From Bdellovibrionales bacterium (GTDB taxonomy: Bacteria; Bdellovibrionota; JAFGOL01), in NCBI GenBank assembly GCA_022710165.1, contig JAKLHL010000058.1, positions 1-8,696 of the forward strand: a stretch of DNA of 8,696 nt, written 5' to 3'. The position numbers and the translations under genes were made by a program. Below, piece after piece: positions 6,453 through 8,696 of this stretch. Below the pieces are notes generated by a model, which saw only the letters and a program-made list of their open reading frames with translations, made no database searches and had not been told where the DNA came from. Numbering within the stretch: the stretch's first letter is position 1; each line of letters starts with the position of its first letter.

Positions 6453-6995
6453 TTAATTAGATCGAAAGCGGTAAGTATATATCGGCCTGTAATCAAGCCC
6501 TGGAAAGGATTCATAAAGATTAAGCTCATGGCATGAAAAAGGTATGGTGAACTTAATCCCTTCCAGTAATTTAATTTCTTTACTGTGTATGGCGTTGCCA
6601 TGACCTGCCCTTGCCACGGTAACATGGAACAGCCATTTCCTGCCCTTTTCGGGGAGAGTATATCCGAGCCCTTCGATCTGTTCTTCAAGTGAGGAGACTA
6701 TTTGGATGGCGTCATTCATGTTGTTCAAGGTACCCGTAAGCGCAAGTACTCTTGGGGCCCTAGGCGGCAGGAAGATAGTCTTATTAATTACTCCAGATAT
6801 AACATGTTCAGGGAGTTTTAGTTTTCCCTGTTCAAGATATCCCAAAAGATCGTCGCTATCGACATTGCCAAGGAATAAGGCAGTAGCATGGCGGCACTCA
6901 TCACTTATGACCCTTAATTTTTTATCGATGTGTGACGGAAGACGGTATGCGTCCTTAAAACTTATAGGGAAACCAAAGAACAGCCTCTTATTCAT
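6453..6995 (-). CDS. thpR: RNA 2',3'-cyclic phosphodiesterase / 2'-5' RNA ligase (2H family)
   Basis: A 180-residue cytoplasmic protein, the usual size for ThpR. The N-terminus 'KRLFFGFPIS' is typical. The two HxTx motifs of the 2H phosphoesterase fold are His36-Ala-Thr38-Ala, followed by 'LFLGNV', and His124-Val-Thr126-Val in 'FHVTVARAGHG'. Between them, 'PPRAPRVLALTG' (77-88) matches the middle strand of the family. These enzymes open 2',3'-cyclic phosphates on RNA ends and can join tRNA halves through a 2'-5' bond in vitro (family knowledge); the cellular role remains unclear. The ATG at 6995 has no ribosome site nearby; it overlaps the stop codon of the upstream membrane-protein gene (shared bases ATGAATAA), so translation probably depends on ribosomes finishing that gene. 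The first motif ending in Ala and not Leu is a small departure from the common HxTL. Confidence 0.9.
   Translation of the reverse strand: MNKRLFFGFPISFKDAYRLPSHIDKKLRVISDECRHATALFLGNVDSDDLLGYLEQGKLKLPEHVISGVINKTIFLPPRAPRVLALTGTLNNMNDAIQIVSSLEEQIEGLGYTLPEKGRKWLFHVTVARAGHGNAIHSKEIKLLEGIKFTIPFSCHELNLYESFPGLDYRPIYTYRFRSN
6988..6995 (-). other. Overlapping stop/start joining the DUF6790-like gene and thpR
   Basis: On the minus strand ATGAATAA contains the thpR start codon and, in the other frame, the TAA stop of the membrane-protein gene. No purine-rich ribosome site precedes this ATG (the upstream bases read CTATAGATACA), which points to translational coupling. Confidence 0.75.
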
Positions 6996-7467
6996 TGTAT
7001 CTATAGTTTAGGAACAGGAATACAAATATCAAAAGGGGCAGTAAAAGGTCCGGAGCTATATATCCATAGTTGTAAGGGGCAAAGTTGTTATTTATCACCA
7101 GCTCTCTCACATGACCTATACCTGCACCTATTAGGAACAGCGACCAGCCAAGCCCTGTCGCAAACCAAAAGTTCTTTCTAAACCATATACATAGTATACC
7201 CAGCACTCCCCAGGCCCCGTCACTGTAACCAACTTCAAGCTGGAAGGGGTTACCCGTCGGCCAGCCTATCCTTATCGCTATGGCGTCAGAAAAGAAAACA
7301 TGCCCTACAAAGCTCATGAGGCCTGCAAGGCCTACACCAAAAACCAGCAGGTACAGGGTCATTAGTTCAAAGAATTTTCCTTTCTTGTTCGAGTATTTTT
7401 TTCTCACCACAAAAAAATGGACAAGCGCCAGAAAAAAGCCAAAAAACAACAAAACCATGTTTTGCAT
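6988..7467 (-). CDS. DUF6790-like four- or five-helix membrane protein
   Basis: A 159-residue membrane protein. Hydrophobic stretches lie at about 3-21, 36-59, 84-97, 102-117 and 138-154. The pattern 'IRIGWPTGNPFQLEVGYSDGAWGVLGI' (66-92), 'FWFATGLGWSLFLIGAGIGHV' region (100-119), and a late 'N..G.....DLLLPLLI' (about 133-147) fit what I recall of the DUF6790 family, whose function is unknown. The start at 7467 is supported by AGGAGGG 7 bases upstream (7475-7481). A second ATG three codons later is possible but has worse spacing. The gene lies 37 bases after the phytase-like lipoprotein gene and overlaps thpR by 8 bases, so these three are likely one transcript. No catalytic motif is evident; conserved Gly, Trp, Asn and His residues near the membrane face (Gly68-Trp69, His118) could matter. 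The membrane nature is certain, the family assignment probable. Confidence 0.75.
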   Translation of the reverse strand: MQNMVLLFFGFFLALVHFFVVRKKYSNKKGKFFELMTLYLLVFGVGLAGLMSFVGHVFFSDAIAIRIGWPTGNPFQLEVGYSDGAWGVLGILCIWFRKNFWFATGLGWSLFLIGAGIGHVRELVINNNFAPYNYGYIAPDLLLPLLIFVFLFLNYRYNE

Positions 7468-7504
7468 GATCCAGCCCTCCTAATCCTAATGATACAGCAC
7501 TTGT

Positions 7505-8674
7505 TTATTTGAGACTACTATTTGTAAGGATTAATTTTGTCTTCTGGCCACTGATACCGAAATCATTATCGTTGACCAGAAGCCATGTCCTGTCCCCTAG
7601 ATAAGCCATTCCCTCTAGTTTTGCAGGAAATTTATTCTTAGACAATGATGTATCTAACATCAATTCTTTAGAAAAAGACCTCACCTCGTCCCATGCTTCT
7701 TCCAAAGCAGGTCTGGTAAGAAGTGAGTCCCATTTTGTATCGAGGATGTTTTCAGCATCCCTTAGGTCTATCTTATAGAATTTGGTAGTATTCTCTGCTC
7801 TTTCAAGGACAAGAAGCTCGTAAGGATTGAGCATAGACATCTCACTTATCTTTATATCAGCTTGTTTTATGCCTTCGTCGTCATTAAAGGTCCCAGCGTC
7901 ATCCATTATATACAAATATTCTGCATCAACTTTCTCTTCACCTAGGGACATCCTGAACAGCCTCACGGCTTTACTCCTATGACAAATTTGTTTTGTTGGA
8001 TGCTGCAAAGGACTTTGTATGATGAAGTACAGGAACTTCTCATCTGGAGAAACTGCAACAGCTTCTATTCCCCTGTTCAGCTTTCTTTTAGCTACTATCT
8101 CTGGAAGCTTTTCTTGTGTATAGAGGCTAGTACCTTTCAATCTTGAAAGCACGCCTTTCGGAACCAGTCTCTTTATTATCTTTCCATCTTTATCTACATG
8201 AACAAGGCTTGGAGCATATTCTTCTGAAAGCCAAAAAGTCCCATCCTTTAATTTTATGATAGCTTCAGTATCAAGACCGTCTGGATCATCCTTAATGATG
8301 CGTCCTTTACTATCATAAGATAATTCTGTTCTCGGATTGCTTATTCCTGACACTGGCTGTCCATTACCATTCTTTAACTCTATCCTTTCCAATATCTCAT
8401 AAGAAAAATTAGAGATCTTGATCTTGTATATTGAAGGAACGAATTTAGGGAAAGGGAACACCTTTGCATCTTTATTCTTCCCTTCTACATGTATATTCGG
8501 CCCTCTATCAGTCACAAAATAGACTATATGCTTACCGTCAGCGACATGGTGAAAAGCTCCTGACCCTATACCAACATCCAAATGGCCAATAGGGTCACTA
8601 AACTCCTGAACGTAAAAGGACCTTTTTGAACAAGACAAAGATATCAACAAAAGCAGCAGTACTATATATCTCAT
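7505..8674 (-). CDS. Esterase-like activity of phytase family protein, putative lipoprotein
   Basis: A 389-residue exported protein of the phytase-like/esterase-like propeller family (PF13449 type). Family marks in order: 'VTDRGPN' (54-60), 'DPDGLDTEAI' (130-139), 'WLSEEYAPSLVHVDKDG' (148-164), 'NRGIEAVAVSPDEKFLY' (200-216) and 'KLEGMAYLGDRTWLLVNDND' (352-371), the acidic residues likely binding metal or shaping the propeller. Residues 1-14 form a hydrophobic signal ending in SLS-Cys15, a relaxed lipobox; Ser16 at the second mature position would favour outer-membrane sorting in a Gram-negative cell (inference). The substrate is not known; family members are often called phytase or phosphatase-like without direct proof. 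The ATG at 8674 follows an AAGAG about 5 bases upstream. Sampled lines of this gene are near 34% GC, well below its neighbours. It leads the visible minus-strand array, 37 bases before the DUF6790-like gene. Confidence 0.88.
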   Translation of the reverse strand: MRYIVLLLLLISLSCSKRSFYVQEFSDPIGHLDVGIGSGAFHHVADGKHIVYFVTDRGPNIHVEGKNKDAKVFPFPKFVPSIYKIKISNFSYEILERIELKNGNGQPVSGISNPRTELSYDSKGRIIKDDPDGLDTEAIIKLKDGTFWLSEEYAPSLVHVDKDGKIIKRLVPKGVLSRLKGTSLYTQEKLPEIVAKRKLNRGIEAVAVSPDEKFLYFIIQSPLQHPTKQICHRSKAVRLFRMSLGEEKVDAEYLYIMDDAGTFNDDEGIKQADIKISEMSMLNPYELLVLERAENTTKFYKIDLRDAENILDTKWDSLLTRPALEEAWDEVRSFSKELMLDTSLSKNKFPAKLEGMAYLGDRTWLLVNDNDFGISGQKTKLILTNSSLK

Positions 8675-8696
8675 AGACTCTCTTATTCCTCAAAGA

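Noticed and set aside
6389..6688. 99-residue minus-strand open frame after thpR
   Set aside because: It lies mostly inside thpR in another frame, has no ribosome site, and its product has no recognisable features; ThpR motifs settle the frame.
7479..7490. Tandem CCTAAT CCTAAT next to the DUF6790-like ribosome site
   Set aside because: Only two copies of a hexamer; most simply chance, partly overlapping the ribosome site.
1..8696. tRNA, rRNA, riboswitch, CRISPR, insertion sequence or phage attachment site
   Set aside because: Coding sequence fills nearly the whole window, gaps are at most 65 bases, and I saw no spaced repeats, transposase, cloverleaf or conserved riboswitch core, including upstream of the purine permease, where a purine riboswitch would have no room.

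Overview
The window holds eight tightly packed genes and no RNA gene, mobile element, CRISPR array or long repeat. One gene, cut by the left edge, is on the + strand. The other seven complete genes plus a small secreted-protein gene make up an unbroken minus-strand array that covers positions 745 to 8674. No gap between genes exceeds about 65 bases. Frequent ATA isoleucine and AGG arginine codons, GGAGG-type ribosome binding sites, a lipoprotein-like signal on one protein and about 40-50% GC in most sampled stretches fit a bacterium, perhaps an uncultured or anaerobic Gram-negative-type lineage. I cannot name the phylum with confidence from this sequence.

Layout, left to right: (1) positions 1-744, + strand, the C-terminal 247 residues of an Hsp70-type chaperone that stops right after the beta substrate-binding domain, so it lacks the helical lid. 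(2) 745-2157, an AzgA/NCS2-type purine permease, convergent with the chaperone; the two stop codons touch with no base between them. (3) 2161-2586, an OsmC-type peroxidase, 3 bases from the permease start. (4) 2648-4456, the ribosome-associated GTPase TypA/BipA. (5) 4512-4853, a 113-residue predicted exported protein with four cysteines that I do not recognise. (6) 4873-6387, a DUF1846 (UPF0371) protein. (7) 6453-6995, ThpR, an RNA 2',3'-cyclic phosphodiesterase of the 2H family. (8) 6988-7467, a DUF6790-like membrane protein that overlaps thpR by 8 bases. (9) 7505-8674, an esterase-like/phytase-like propeller protein with a lipoprotein-type signal.

The minus-strand genes are read from right to left. 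Spacing suggests up to three sub-units: lipoprotein/DUF6790/thpR; then DUF1846/small exported protein/typA behind a good sigma70-like promoter in the 65-base gap after thpR; then osmC/azgA, perhaps with a weaker promoter of their own. The mix (stress GTPase, peroxide defence, RNA end processing, purine uptake, chaperone) reads as housekeeping and stress functions and not as one pathway. I see no convincing new multi-gene system. The points most worth a second look are the lidless Hsp70, the uncharacterised DUF1846 protein with the orphan exported protein behind it, and the AT-rich phytase-like gene.
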